39,317 nucleotides of DNA, from positions 1 through 39,317 of the forward strand of contig CAMPCZ010000004.1 in NCBI GenBank assembly GCA_946648015.1. The letters are read 5' to 3'. Below, in pieces: positions 16,711 to 25,327 of this stretch. The stretch comes from an uncultured Clostridia bacterium (GTDB lineage Bacteria > Bacillota > Clostridia > Christensenellales > CAG-1252). Under the pieces are notes generated by a model, which was not told the origin of the DNA, searched no databases, and saw only the letters and a program-made list of their open reading frames with translations. A program made the translations under genes and the position numbers. Each line of letters opens with the position of its first letter. The stretch's first letter is position 1.

Positions 16711-18472
16711 TGACCTCTCCTCCTTCTGCCAAGGCTTTGAGTTGTGCCGTCAATTCGGCCTCGATATCGTCGAACGTGGCGATCTCATCCTCCACAATAT
16801 ATTTGGCGCGGCCAATGCGCTCTTTGGCGGGACAATTCAAAATGTCGTCCAAATCGGCATAGGCGGCCACGGCCTCGTTGCCCAAGTCGTAGAACAACTT
16901 GATGAGGCGCAACATACGGTATTGCTTGGCCATCGACGTAAATGTATCCACGTCGTGAAATGCGTTTTGGTGCAAATAGTCCTCGCGCACCATTTTGGCC
17001 GTTTCCATAGTCATGCGGTCGCGATAACTCAAAGCGTCCATACCCACCAAGCGCACGATCTCGTCGAGGTTGGCTTCCTCCTGCAACACGTTCATAATAA
17101 AGGCGCGCAGTTGCATAAAGTCGTCGGCCACGTTTTGTTGATACCACTCTTGCATACGATCGGCATACAAACTGTAGCTCACCAACCAGTCGATGGCCGG
17201 GAAGTGGCGTCTATACGCCAACTGGGCGCTGAGGCCCCAAAACACCTTGACGATGCGCAAAGTAGCCTGTGATACGGGCTCGGACAAGTCGCCACCCGGA
17301 GGGGATACGGCGCCGATAGCCGATACGCTACCCACCGTATTGCCCGAACCAAGCACTTTGACGATGCCGGCACGCTCGTAGAACTCGGCCAAACGACTGG
17401 CCAAATAGGCGGGATAGCCTTCGTCGCCGGGCATTTCTTCCAATCGACCGCTCATTTCACGCAAAGCCTCGGCCCAACGCGAAGTACTGTCGGCCATAAT
17501 GGCCACGCTATAGCCCATATCGCGGAAGTATTCGGCAATGGTTATACCCGTGTATATAGAGGCCTCGCGGGCGGCCACGGGCATATCGGAAGTATTGGCG
17601 ATAAGCACCGTGCGCTGCATCAAAGGCATACCCGTCTTGGGGTCCTTGAGTTCGGGAAACTCGTTCAACACGTCTGTCATTTCGTTGCCGCGCTCGCCGC
17701 AGCCCACGTAAACGATGATCTGCGCGTCGCTCCACTTGGCCAACTGGTGTTGCACTACCGTCTTGCCGCTACCGAAGGGGCCGGGCACGGCGGCCACACC
17801 GCCCTTGGCGATGGGGAACAACGTATCAATTACGCGCTGACCGGTTACCATCGGCATAGAGGGCGTCATTTTCTCTTTGTAGGGGCGCGCCTTGCGCACG
17901 GGCCAGCGTTGCAACATACACACTTCGCGTATAGTGCCGTCCGTTGCGGTGATGGCCGCCACCGTCTCGTCTATGGTGTAGTCACCCTCGGCAATGGAGG
18001 TAAGTTTGCCCTCCACGCCATACGGCACCATTATCTTGTGCACGACGATGGGAGTCTCCTGCACCACGCCCAGCACGTCGCCCGCCTCTACCGACGAGCC
18101 GACTTGCGCAGTGGGCACAAAGTGCCATTTCTTTTGATGGTCGAGATTTTGTATCTCCATACCGCGCACGATACGATCGCCGTATTTTTTGGCAATGGCG
18201 TCCAAGGGGCGTTGAATACCATCGAAAATACTCTCGATAAGGCCGGGAGCCAATTCGACGGAAAGGGGCATACCCGTAGACACCACTTTGTCGCCTACGC
18301 CCAAGCCCGACGTCTCCTCGTAAACTTGCACCGAGGCGCGGTCACCGCGCAACTCGATCACCTCGCCGATAAGGCCCATCTCGCCCACTTTTACCACGTC
18401 GTACATTTTGACGTCGGTCATATTTTCCGCCACGATAAGCGGACCGGATACTTTGATGATTTTTCCTTGCAT
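16703..18472 (-). CDS. ntpA: V/A-type ATPase subunit A (catalytic)
   Basis: The 589-aa catalytic subunit. An N-terminal beta-barrel is followed by the bulge domain, then the P-loop [13 protein letters not shown], the catalytic-Glu motif [10 protein letters not shown], and [12 protein letters not shown]. All are as in active A subunits. It starts directly after the ntpF stop with no gap, indicating coupling. With the Na+-binding K ring encoded upstream, the enzyme should either pump Na+ at the cost of ATP or make ATP from a Na+ gradient; the direction is not shown by sequence. Confidence 0.97.
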   Translation of the reverse strand: MQGKIIKVSGPLIVAENMTDVKMYDVVKVGEMGLIGEVIELRGDRASVQVYEETSGLGVGDKVVSTGMPLSVELAPGLIESIFDGIQRPLDAIAKKYGDRIVRGMEIQNLDHQKKWHFVPTAQVGSSVEAGDVLGVVQETPIVVHKIMVPYGVEGKLTSIAEGDYTIDETVAAITATDGTIREVCMLQRWPVRKARPYKEKMTPSMPMVTGQRVIDTLFPIAKGGVAAVPGPFGSGKTVVQHQLAKWSDAQIIVYVGCGERGNEMTDVLNEFPELKDPKTGMPLMQRTVLIANTSDMPVAAREASIYTGITIAEYFRDMGYSVAIMADSTSRWAEALREMSGRLEEMPGDEGYPAYLASRLAEFYERAGIVKVLGSGNTVGSVSAIGAVSPPGGDLSEPVSQATLRIVKVFWGLSAQLAYRRHFPAIDWLVSYSLYADRMQEWYQQNVADDFMQLRAFIMNVLQEEANLDEIVRLVGMDALSYRDRMTMETAKMVREDYLHQNAFHDVDTFTSMAKQYRMLRLIKLFYDLGNEAVAAYADLDDILNCPAKERIGRAKYIVEDEIATFDDIEAELTAQLKALAEGGEVNV

Positions 18473-18799
18473 TTATTTGTCCTCTCTATTGAATAGAACG
18501 TCAACCCCAAGGGCACGCTCCATTTGCTCTTTCATTTTTTCCACGGCATAGCCGTTGCTGCCCGCGTCGCTGGGGATAGGCACCACCACGGGATATGGAT
18601 CCTGCAGCATACGTTTCAAAAGGTCGTCTAAGTCGCGTGCGAACACGTCCGTCAAAAAGATGACCTTGTGGTCGCGGGCCACTTTGCGCAAGATATCGCG
18701 CGCAGCGGCGCTGTCCGAGGCGGTGTAAGCGTCCACACCCGCCGCCTTAAAGGCCAATACGCCCGTGCCCAAACCGATAATCGCTAAATCACTCGCCAT
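18473..18799 (-). CDS. ntpF: V/A-type ATPase subunit F (central stalk)
   Basis: The 108-aa Rossmann-like subunit bound to D in the rotor shaft. LAIIGLGTGVLAFKAAGVDAY is the typical N-terminal strand-loop-helix, and PYPVVVPIPSDAG the conserved middle loop. It overlaps ntpC by 11 bases and abuts ntpA. In E. hirae nomenclature the corresponding gene is called ntpG; I use the general name for subunit F. Confidence 0.92.
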   Translation of the reverse strand: MASDLAIIGLGTGVLAFKAAGVDAYTASDSAAARDILRKVARDHKVIFLTDVFARDLDDLLKRMLQDPYPVVVPIPSDAGSNGYAVEKMKEQMERALGVDVLFNREDK

Positions 18800-19754
18800 A
18801 ACTTACACGCAACCTCTCTTTGATACTCTCTTTGTCGGCACCCGCCAACTTGCCGGCCAAAATGACGCGCACGTTGGCAATGTCGTTGGTTTTGTAGCCG
18901 AAATACAGCAAAAACGGCGCTACGCCCTCGCTACTGTATCGCTGCGGCAATAGCGTACGCAAAAAGGCGCTGTCCACTGCGTTTTCGTACTTGACCAAAG
19001 GCAAACGCTTCTCTTTGGCGTCTACGGCAGCACGCACCACCTCGGTATAATCGGTTTGCAAAAACCGTCTGTCCACCGCGGTGCGCTCCCCTTTTTGCAA
19101 CAACAGCAATGTGTCCACAGATAACTTGCCGCCCTCGATCCACATACTCTCAAGCTCGGCGCGTGTGTCGGCGCGCAACGCTATCGAAATATTTTTGGTG
19201 TCTATTTGCCACTGCACGTATCCCTTGGTGCGCCTATCTTTGCACACGGACAACAGATAGGCGTATAGCGCGCGATTAAAGATGGTACTGACGCCTACGC
19301 CCGTAGCGTCGCCTCGCTCAAAGGAAGCTTGCGCCTCTTTGATGGGGGCAACCAGATAGGCAGGCAACTGATTGTAAGCGCCCGCCACGCCTTTTTTGAC
19401 GCGCTCGATGGGCACAGTACCCTCTTGCATGGGCACGGTAGGCAAATTGACGTAGGCTTGGCGCAACAAATACTCGGCGTTGTAGAAGTCCCGCGGGGCC
19501 AGGCAAAAGGCCTTGATTGCCTCGGTGGGAGCGTAGGCACGCGCAAAAGCGTACAGCTGCCCCAATTCGCCATACAGCAACTGTTCGTATGCCTCGGGCG
19601 CAACGTCGCCTTCGCCAAAACCAAACTCGCCGAGCATACGAAAAGCCTCCTCGAAGTCTTGCGCCTCGAGCAAACGGGCCAATTTGTCCTTGCCCAACAA
19701 GTATTTTTGGCGCGATATGCACATCGCGTTGACAAACGTCTTGTCCACATTCAT
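18789..19754 (-). CDS. ntpC: V/A-type ATPase subunit C (d-type collar)
   Basis: The 321-aa collar subunit that seats the central stalk on the K ring. It is helical throughout and contains YNAEYLLRQAYVN, matching the common D-x-x-N-x-x-x-L-R-A pattern of archaeal/bacterial C subunits. The C-terminus overlaps ntpF. It begins two bases after the ntpE stop. Length is close to the usual 325-350. Confidence 0.9.
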   Translation of the reverse strand: MNVDKTFVNAMCISRQKYLLGKDKLARLLEAQDFEEAFRMLGEFGFGEGDVAPEAYEQLLYGELGQLYAFARAYAPTEAIKAFCLAPRDFYNAEYLLRQAYVNLPTVPMQEGTVPIERVKKGVAGAYNQLPAYLVAPIKEAQASFERGDATGVGVSTIFNRALYAYLLSVCKDRRTKGYVQWQIDTKNISIALRADTRAELESMWIEGGKLSVDTLLLLQKGERTAVDRRFLQTDYTEVVRAAVDAKEKRLPLVKYENAVDSAFLRTLLPQRYSSEGVAPFLLYFGYKTNDIANVRVILAGKLAGADKESIKERLRVSYGE

Positions 19755-19756
19755 CT

Positions 19757-20335
19757 TCAGTTACCAAACAAGCGGTCGGCCAACTCCATTTCGTGGTCGG
19801 CAAACACGCTATCGGCCAGTGCCTCAAAGCTCAGATCCTTGTCGATTGCGCGGCCTTTTAACAACACGCCGCTCTTGACCGAAGGATCGTAGACCACCTT
19901 AAGCGCGAGGGCGCGGCAAACGTCCAAAGACTGCACGTCCCCATAGGTAATGGCGCAATCCTTGGCGATACATACCTCGTCGCCCTCGGCGGCATACGTT
20001 TTCAACATGATATCGACCAAGTGCAAATAGTCCTTGTGCTCCAAGGCGTACAAACGCTCGACGAGCCTCGACTTCACCAAAGACAGCAGCGCGCGTTTTT
20101 CGGCGAGCAAAGCTTTTTTGCCATCCATACCGGCGGACACCTTGCGACGCGCCACCATATCGGCGGCGTCCGCGTCGTCTGCGCGTGCTTGGGCGTCGGC
20201 AAAGCGCTTCATTTCCGCATTGGCTTTGTCGGTTGCCTCGCTTGCGGCAAGAACGGCCTCGGCTCGAATTTGCTCGGCGCGACTCTCGGCTTCGGCCAAG
20301 ATCGCATTCAACAATTCCTGCTTGCCTTGTTCCAT
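19757..20335 (-). CDS. ntpE: V/A-type ATPase subunit E (peripheral stalk)
   Basis: A 192-aa peripheral stalk subunit. Residues 1-90 form a long charged helix rich in Ala/Glu/Arg (AEAESRAEQIRAEAVLAASEATDK) that pairs with subunit H. The C-terminal half is the globular domain that grips the head. The start ATG overlaps the ntpK stop as TAATG, so translation is coupled. Confidence 0.92.
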   Translation of the reverse strand: MEQGKQELLNAILAEAESRAEQIRAEAVLAASEATDKANAEMKRFADAQARADDADAADMVARRKVSAGMDGKKALLAEKRALLSLVKSRLVERLYALEHKDYLHLVDIMLKTYAAEGDEVCIAKDCAITYGDVQSLDVCRALALKVVYDPSVKSGVLLKGRAIDKDLSFEALADSVFADHEMELADRLFGN

Positions 20336-20781
20336 TATTTCAACATGATACCCAACACCAACGCCAAGATCGCGTAGAACTCGATCATAGCGGGGAACAG
20401 CACGTATTTACCGCTGCCGGCGCTGTTTTTGCCGACCGCACAAATACAGGCCGCGGCCGCTTTGCCTTGCAAAGCACCCGACGCCAAGCCGCTGAAGCCC
20501 ATGGCTACGGTTGCACCGAATAGCGCCCAACCGCCCGTAACGCCCTCGGCACCTACCAAGCCGGCCAAAGCGGAGATCTTCATGACCGCCAAAACGAAAC
20601 CGTAGATACCTTGCGTAGCAGGCAACAAGGACAAGACGATGATCTTGGAGAATTTCTTGCCGTCCTCCGCCAACACGCCCGCCGAAGCGGCACCGGTCTT
20701 GTACAAGCCGTAAGCACTACCCACGCCGCACAAAATCATACACAGCGCGATACCGATTGCACCAATCGCTTTTCCATCCAT
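20335..20781 (-). CDS. ntpK: V/A-type ATPase subunit K (ion-translocating ring), Na+-type
   Basis: A 148-aa double-hairpin proteolipid with four TM helices. The TTG start in the ORF track is not used; GGAGG lies eight bases before the ATG at 20781, which is chosen. The Na+ ligands of the E. hirae ring (Leu61 carbonyl, Thr64, Gln65, Gln110, Glu139) have exact counterparts here in L53-P-A-T56-Q57, Q105 in ALQGKAAAA, and E134 in MIEFYAIL. Na+ coupling is therefore strongly suggested. A 62-base gap to ntpI, with a small hairpin, precedes it; this may raise translation of the multi-copy ring subunit. Confidence 0.95.
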   Translation of the reverse strand: MDGKAIGAIGIALCMILCGVGSAYGLYKTGAASAGVLAEDGKKFSKIIVLSLLPATQGIYGFVLAVMKISALAGLVGAEGVTGGWALFGATVAMGFSGLASGALQGKAAAACICAVGKNSAGSGKYVLFPAMIEFYAILALVLGIMLK

Positions 20782-20803
20782 ATTGTTTTCCTCCAATATT
20801 TAT

Positions 20804-20815
20804 CCGCTATTGCGG
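20804..20815 (-). other. Small hairpin in the ntpI-ntpK gap
   Basis: CCGC-N4-GCGG lies 11 bases upstream of the GGAGG site of ntpK. It is too weak for a terminator and may affect initiation or mRNA processing. Confidence 0.3.
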
Positions 20816-20843
20816 TATTTTTCCTTATCCGCCCGTGTGCATT

Positions 20844-22877
20844 CTATTTCTGCTCGCTTTCGGCGGCAAAATAGATATGCTCGTGCGTACTGCCGATGGG
20901 CGTAAACAGTTCGCCCTCTCCCTCGAAGAAGCGCCCGAAGAACTCAACGTATTGCAGACGCGAATCGTGGATATATGCGCCCAAAAGGCTCATAGCTATA
21001 TTGAACAAGTTGCCTACCAAAATGATGACTACGCCAAAGATGACGCCGATGGCGCCCTTGGGGAACAGGGTCTCGATAGCCAAAGTTTTGGTAAATATAG
21101 CGGCGATTTGCGCACCCGACAACATCAAGCCGTACAGACGCGCGTAGCTCAAAATATCCGACATATAATTGATAAGGCCATAGGCCGCGCCGCCGATTTT
21201 GGTGATCTTGCCAAACCCTTTGGCGGTAATGCCCGACGTGAGAATGCCGAGGCCGATAAAGCCCAGCGTAACGTACATGGCGATATTGTCGAAAGTCACA
21301 CGGTCGGAAGCCATGGCAAACACCCACACCGCAAAGGATAGCATACCAAGACCCCACACGATGCCGCCGAAGATGCCGTCCAAATACTGCCCTCGACGGA
21401 AGTGTTGCACCGCTTTGAGGAACAAGCTGACCGCAATTTGCACAACGCCCAACCCCAAGCACCACAACAAAATGGAGGGCACGGTGATACCCATAATGGT
21501 GGTAGGCGCCTCGATGGCGTCCAGATACTTGGAATAAAAGCCACCGTACGTCCCCGAATAGAACCCTATATTGAAAGGCTTATCGCCCAACACAGTGCGC
21601 AGCAAATCGAAACCGAAGAAACTGTCGAAAAGCACGCCGAAACACATGGCGAAAATACCGCCCAGTACAAACACCTTGGCCATGCGATACAGCGAAGTGC
21701 CGGGGCGGCGCTTGGACGCTATCACCAAACCGCCCACCAGCATCAACAAACCGTAGACGGCGTCCGCCATGATGACGCCCATAAACAGGGAGAAGAAAAA
21801 GCTCATGACGGGGTTGGGATCGAGCGCGCCATACGCGGGCGCGCTATACATATTGGTAATAGCCTCGAAATTCTGCACCACTTTGTTGTTTTTCATCAAC
21901 ACGGGCGCGGTCTCGGTGCGAGGCACCGGCTCGGCCTCCACAAAAACGGCTTCGGTCGCCTTTTGCGCGGCCTCTGCAACGCGCTCCACCGCCTCGGTGG
22001 GCACGTAAGCCTGCATCACAAAAGTGGATTGGGTCGAAAGCATACCTTCGCTTGCCGTCTCTTTCTCTTTGACAAAGCCCAAATAATCGTCGTACAACTT
22101 GAGTAGGCGCACGTCTTCTTTCATTTGGCACGCCTCTTGCACCAATGCGTTTTGCTTGGCCAAGCAGTCGGCTATCGACTCGTCCAAGGCTGCAATATGC
22201 GCCTCCGCCGTGGTTTCATCGCGGAAAGGACAACGCTGGAAGCCGGCAAGCGCCAACGTCTCGTCCACCTCGGCGCGGTGGGTATAAAACGCAACTACGC
22301 CTATGGCTACCCCATTACCGGCGGCGCCGTATGAATGCACGCAGCACGCATCTATCTGCGATAGAGCCGCTATGGTGGCATTCACTTTGTCGGTGGGCAA
22401 AATGCCCAAATATACCGCCGTTTTGGCGGTATCCGCGAAGGTGGACAACGCGCAAGGCACCACAAGATAGGGCTCGTAACTCTTGCGCTCTTGGGTCAAC
22501 TTGGCCACCTCGGCACGATAGGCCGCTTGTCTGTCGGCCAAACTCTCTACTGCGGCGAGCACACCTTCCACTTGGGCGCGTCGCTCTGCCACTTGGTAAA
22601 ACTCGTCCAGGGTTACGCCAAAGCCATCTTTGGCCATACCCTCTCGCATCTCCTTGGGCGCGTCGCCGATAAGACCGACCAAAAACGCCAAATCGCGCTG
22701 TACCCTATCACTCTCTTTGGCGGTGTCGGTATTGGGCAACTGCAAAAAAGCGGCGTTCTCGTTATCCTCACACGACAGTACCTGCACGGCACCCGTACGT
22801 TGCAAGGCGTTGAGCAAACCGTCCCGCTCGGCAATTTTGCCCAATATGGTCATTTTGGACATTTCAGCAATTGCCAT
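20844..22877 (-). CDS. ntpI: V/A-type ATPase subunit I (membrane stator, a-type)
   Basis: A 677-aa stator subunit. Residues 1-345 form the cytoplasmic arm, with helical stretches that anchor the peripheral stalks. From about residue 365 onward there are seven or eight TM helices, starting VMSFFFSLFMGVIMADAVYGLLM and including SYARLYGLMLSGAQIA, whose Arg near LSYARL is the essential rotor-facing residue of the family. It overlaps ntpH by 14 bases. MAIAEMSKMTILG is the usual N-terminus of NtpI; GGAG lies ten bases upstream. A later ATG at 22862 is possible but less typical. Confidence 0.95.
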   Translation of the reverse strand: MAIAEMSKMTILGKIAERDGLLNALQRTGAVQVLSCEDNENAAFLQLPNTDTAKESDRVQRDLAFLVGLIGDAPKEMREGMAKDGFGVTLDEFYQVAERRAQVEGVLAAVESLADRQAAYRAEVAKLTQERKSYEPYLVVPCALSTFADTAKTAVYLGILPTDKVNATIAALSQIDACCVHSYGAAGNGVAIGVVAFYTHRAEVDETLALAGFQRCPFRDETTAEAHIAALDESIADCLAKQNALVQEACQMKEDVRLLKLYDDYLGFVKEKETASEGMLSTQSTFVMQAYVPTEAVERVAEAAQKATEAVFVEAEPVPRTETAPVLMKNNKVVQNFEAITNMYSAPAYGALDPNPVMSFFFSLFMGVIMADAVYGLLMLVGGLVIASKRRPGTSLYRMAKVFVLGGIFAMCFGVLFDSFFGFDLLRTVLGDKPFNIGFYSGTYGGFYSKYLDAIEAPTTIMGITVPSILLWCLGLGVVQIAVSLFLKAVQHFRRGQYLDGIFGGIVWGLGMLSFAVWVFAMASDRVTFDNIAMYVTLGFIGLGILTSGITAKGFGKITKIGGAAYGLINYMSDILSYARLYGLMLSGAQIAAIFTKTLAIETLFPKGAIGVIFGVVIILVGNLFNIAMSLLGAYIHDSRLQYVEFFGRFFEGEGELFTPIGSTHEHIYFAAESEQK

Positions 22878-23184
22878 TGAAAATAATCTCCATCAAATCG
22901 TTGACCAAGCCGTCCACTTGCGCCAACCCGCTTTCGTGCAAAGCGGCACATTGGTCGGCATATTGCTTGGCGATATCGGTCGCAGCGGCGTCGGCCTGCA
23001 TTTCGGCCCGAGCCAGCGTTTCGGCGCGGCGAGCCTTGACTTGGCGCTTGCATTCGGCCCAATTCGCCTCGGTTTTGGTCTGCTGCTCGCGCATGGCGAC
23101 ATTAGCCTCCGTCTCGGCGGCGGCTATCAACTCTTGCGCCTGTCGTTCGGTATTTTTGACACTCTCTAAAACTTCGTCCAACAT
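22864..23184 (-). CDS. ntpH: V/A-type ATPase subunit H/G (peripheral stalk helix)
   Basis: A 106-aa protein that is almost entirely one charged helix (ERQAQELIAAAETEANVAMREQQTK), the normal form of the stalk subunit that coils with subunit E. The ORF track extends to 23259, but that extension would run through the promoter. GGAG lies seven bases before the ATG at 23184, giving MLDEVLESVKNTE, which fits the family. It is the first gene of the ATPase operon. Confidence 0.88.
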   Translation of the reverse strand: MLDEVLESVKNTERQAQELIAAAETEANVAMREQQTKTEANWAECKRQVKARRAETLARAEMQADAAATDIAKQYADQCAALHESGLAQVDGLVNDLMEIIFNGNC

Positions 23185-23229
23185 ACTTACTCCGTCTTTT
23201 GCGTAGCGCTCACGCTTTTGCAATGATTT

Positions 23230-23259
23230 ATTATACAATAAGTTCGGTCTGTTTGTCAA
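23230..23259 (-). promoter_or_regulatory. Sigma-A-type promoter of the V-ATPase operon
   Basis: TTGACA, 18-base spacer, TATAAT on the minus strand. It lies directly after the ktrA stop, and gives a leader of about 40 bases before ntpH. Confidence 0.85.
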
Positions 23260-23262
23260 CCC

Positions 23263-23943
23263 CTATCCGTTGTCCTCTACGAGTTTGTCCAACAACTCCA
23301 GATTGTCCAATTTGCCCACCACGTACAGTATGTCACCCGAGGCAAAACGATAGCCGGGCTCTATGTTATCCAACACGCCCGCCACCGTCTCTATGGCGAT
23401 GATATTGAGGTGGAACGTATTGCGCAGATCTACCTCCACAATGGACTTGCCCACAAAACTGTCGGGCACCTGCATTTTGGACATATTGATCTGTTCGGAC
23501 AGCGACACTACGTCCAAAAGGTGCGAGTTGCTGAGTTTGGTAGCCAAACGCACGGCCATATCGTGCTCGGGAAACACCACCTCTGCGCCCATTTTCTCCA
23601 ATATTTTGCCGTGCATGGCGCCGGCGGCCTTGCTCACCACCTTGGGCACGCCCATATTCATCACCAACAATGTGGCCAATATCGAACTGTCCACGTGTTC
23701 GGTCAACGTTACCACCACCACGTCGCAATTTTGCACGCCCGCTTCCAACAAGGTTTTTTCATCTATGTTGCCAATGATCAAGGCGTTCTGCGTCAATTCG
23801 CGTGCTTCGGCCACGGCGTCGGCGTCGGTATCCAGCAACAGCAGATCGGCGCCCGTCTTGGCCAACTCGGAGGCCAACTCCAAGCCAAAGCGTTCGAGCC
23901 CAATGATGCAATATGCGACGTGTCCTCTTCTCTTTCTAAACAT
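23263..23943 (-). CDS. ktrA: Ktr/Trk potassium uptake regulatory subunit (RCK, TrkA-N/TrkA-C)
   Basis: A 226-aa cytoplasmic gating ring subunit that binds nucleotides and controls KtrB. The ORF track start (24069) lies inside ktrB; AGGAGG seven bases before the ATG at 23943 marks the true start, MFRKRRGHVAYCIIGLERFG. RCK_N covers about 9-130 and RCK_C about 140-222. The usual glycine motif G-x-G-x-x-G reads G15-L-E17-R-F-G20, with Glu in place of the middle Gly. The GAA codon is clear in the sequence. It follows ktrB by eight bases. Confidence 0.92.
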   Translation of the reverse strand: MFRKRRGHVAYCIIGLERFGLELASELAKTGADLLLLDTDADAVAEARELTQNALIIGNIDEKTLLEAGVQNCDVVVVTLTEHVDSSILATLLVMNMGVPKVVSKAAGAMHGKILEKMGAEVVFPEHDMAVRLATKLSNSHLLDVVSLSEQINMSKMQVPDSFVGKSIVEVDLRNTFHLNIIAIETVAGVLDNIEPGYRFASGDILYVVGKLDNLELLDKLVEDNG

Positions 23944-23951
23944 AATGCCTC

Positions 23952-25286
23952 CTAACCGATGGTGATATTGCCATCGGGATAATGCGTGCGTTTGGCGCTG
24001 CCTTGATACCACATAGTCAGCACAGTCAAGGGACTGACACGGCCGATGTACATCAACAAGCAAAACCACAACCTTGCGGCCGTGCCGTATTGGGTGGTGA
24101 TGCCCGTACTCATGCCCGCGGTGCTAAACGCGCTGACGTTCTCAAAAATGACGTCGCGCACCGCCAAGCTCGGCTCCAGCCAACACACCAGCAAGGTGCC
24201 GAACAAGCACAGACCCAAAGACAATATGGTAACGATAGACGCCTTGCGGTAGGCCTCTTGGGGAATGGTGTAATGAAAAGCGTGTCCCTCGCGATTGGTG
24301 GCCACCGTTTTGAGCTGCTGTACCAAAACGAAAACCGTCGTGGTGCGTATGCCGCCCGTCGTACTGCCCGGCGCGCAACCCACAAACATCCATGCCACCA
24401 TGACCACGAGGGCCGCATTGCTGAATAGCCCCAGGTCGTAGGTGGTAAAGCCCGCCATTCGAGCGGCCTCCGCTTGGAAGAAAGCGCCCAACCAACTGAT
24501 GTTGCCGTACTGCGTCAACTTGACAAGTAGCGTACCGACCACGGCCATTATGCCGCCCATCAACAACACTACCTTGGAGTGCAAGGACAACTTGCGCCAG
24601 CGGAAGCGCGAATCCAACAGATCGCGCACCACCAGGAAGCCCAAACCGCCCGAGGCCATAATGCCTACCGTGATCAGGTTGAACCAAACGTTGGTGCGAA
24701 ACTCAAAAATGCTTTGCCCGCCGAAAATATCCATGCCGGCATTGTTGAACGCGGCAATGGTATGAAATACGCTCAATTCCAAAGCGCGCAACGGGGCATA
24801 GTATTGCATCAAAACGAGAAAACAAAGCAACGCGCCTATCGCTTCGAAGATGAGGGTGGTAGACAAAACGCTGACCACAAAGCGAGCGATATAGCGCGAA
24901 GAACCGATATTCATGCTCTCGGCAAACAACAAGCGTTCTTTGAGATTGATGCGGCGGCGCATCATAAGCACCAAGCCCGCGCCCCAGGCCGTAACGCCCA
25001 AGCCGCCTATTTGCATCAAGATGGCCAACACAGCGCGCCCAAACGTGGTGAAAGTTTGCATCACGTTGACTACGCCCAAGCCCGTGGTGGTAGAAGCGCT
25101 TGTAGCCATAAACAAGGCGTCCATATAGGTGATGTCGTGTCCGTCGTACGTCGCCGATGGCAACGTCAACAGAGCCGCGCCCAAGAAAATGAGTATGACA
25201 AAACTCAGCGCAACGAGCCGTTGCGGCGGTTGTTTGCGAATAAACGCGGCAAATTTGTTTACTTTGACGGTCTTTTTTTCATTCAT
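23952..25286 (-). CDS. ktrB: Ktr/Trk-type potassium transporter, membrane subunit
   Basis: A 444-aa K+ channel-like transporter of the TrkH/KtrB superfamily. Four pore-loop motifs are seen in order: ASTTTGLG, NNAGMDIF, MAGFTTYDLG and FSTAGMSTG. These are the four repeats that form the selectivity filter. KtrB length (about 440-450) and the adjacent KtrA favour Ktr, often Na+-activated, over TrkH. The ORF track starts at a TTG (25295); the ATG at 25286 is chosen. It has no strong SD, and a consensus promoter ends only eight bases before it. Confidence 0.93.
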   Translation of the reverse strand: MNEKKTVKVNKFAAFIRKQPPQRLVALSFVILIFLGAALLTLPSATYDGHDITYMDALFMATSASTTTGLGVVNVMQTFTTFGRAVLAILMQIGGLGVTAWGAGLVLMMRRRINLKERLLFAESMNIGSSRYIARFVVSVLSTTLIFEAIGALLCFLVLMQYYAPLRALELSVFHTIAAFNNAGMDIFGGQSIFEFRTNVWFNLITVGIMASGGLGFLVVRDLLDSRFRWRKLSLHSKVVLLMGGIMAVVGTLLVKLTQYGNISWLGAFFQAEAARMAGFTTYDLGLFSNAALVVMVAWMFVGCAPGSTTGGIRTTTVFVLVQQLKTVATNREGHAFHYTIPQEAYRKASIVTILSLGLCLFGTLLVCWLEPSLAVRDVIFENVSAFSTAGMSTGITTQYGTAARLWFCLLMYIGRVSPLTVLTMWYQGSAKRTHYPDGNITIG

Positions 25287-25294
25287 TCTCAACA

Positions 25295-25323
25295 ATTATG
25301 CCACTACGATCTCTTTTTGTCAA
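25295..25323 (-). promoter_or_regulatory. Sigma-A-type promoter of ktrBA, very close to the start codon
   Basis: TTGACA, 17-base spacer, CATAAT on the minus strand, with the ATG of ktrB eight bases after the -10. Predicted transcription start is within about two bases of the A of the ATG. Confidence 0.8.
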
Positions 25324-25327
25324 CCGA

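Noticed and set aside
23185-23259. Longer N-terminus for ntpH
   Set aside because: The extension crosses the -10 and -35 of the operon promoter and does not match the family; the ATG at 23184 has an SD.
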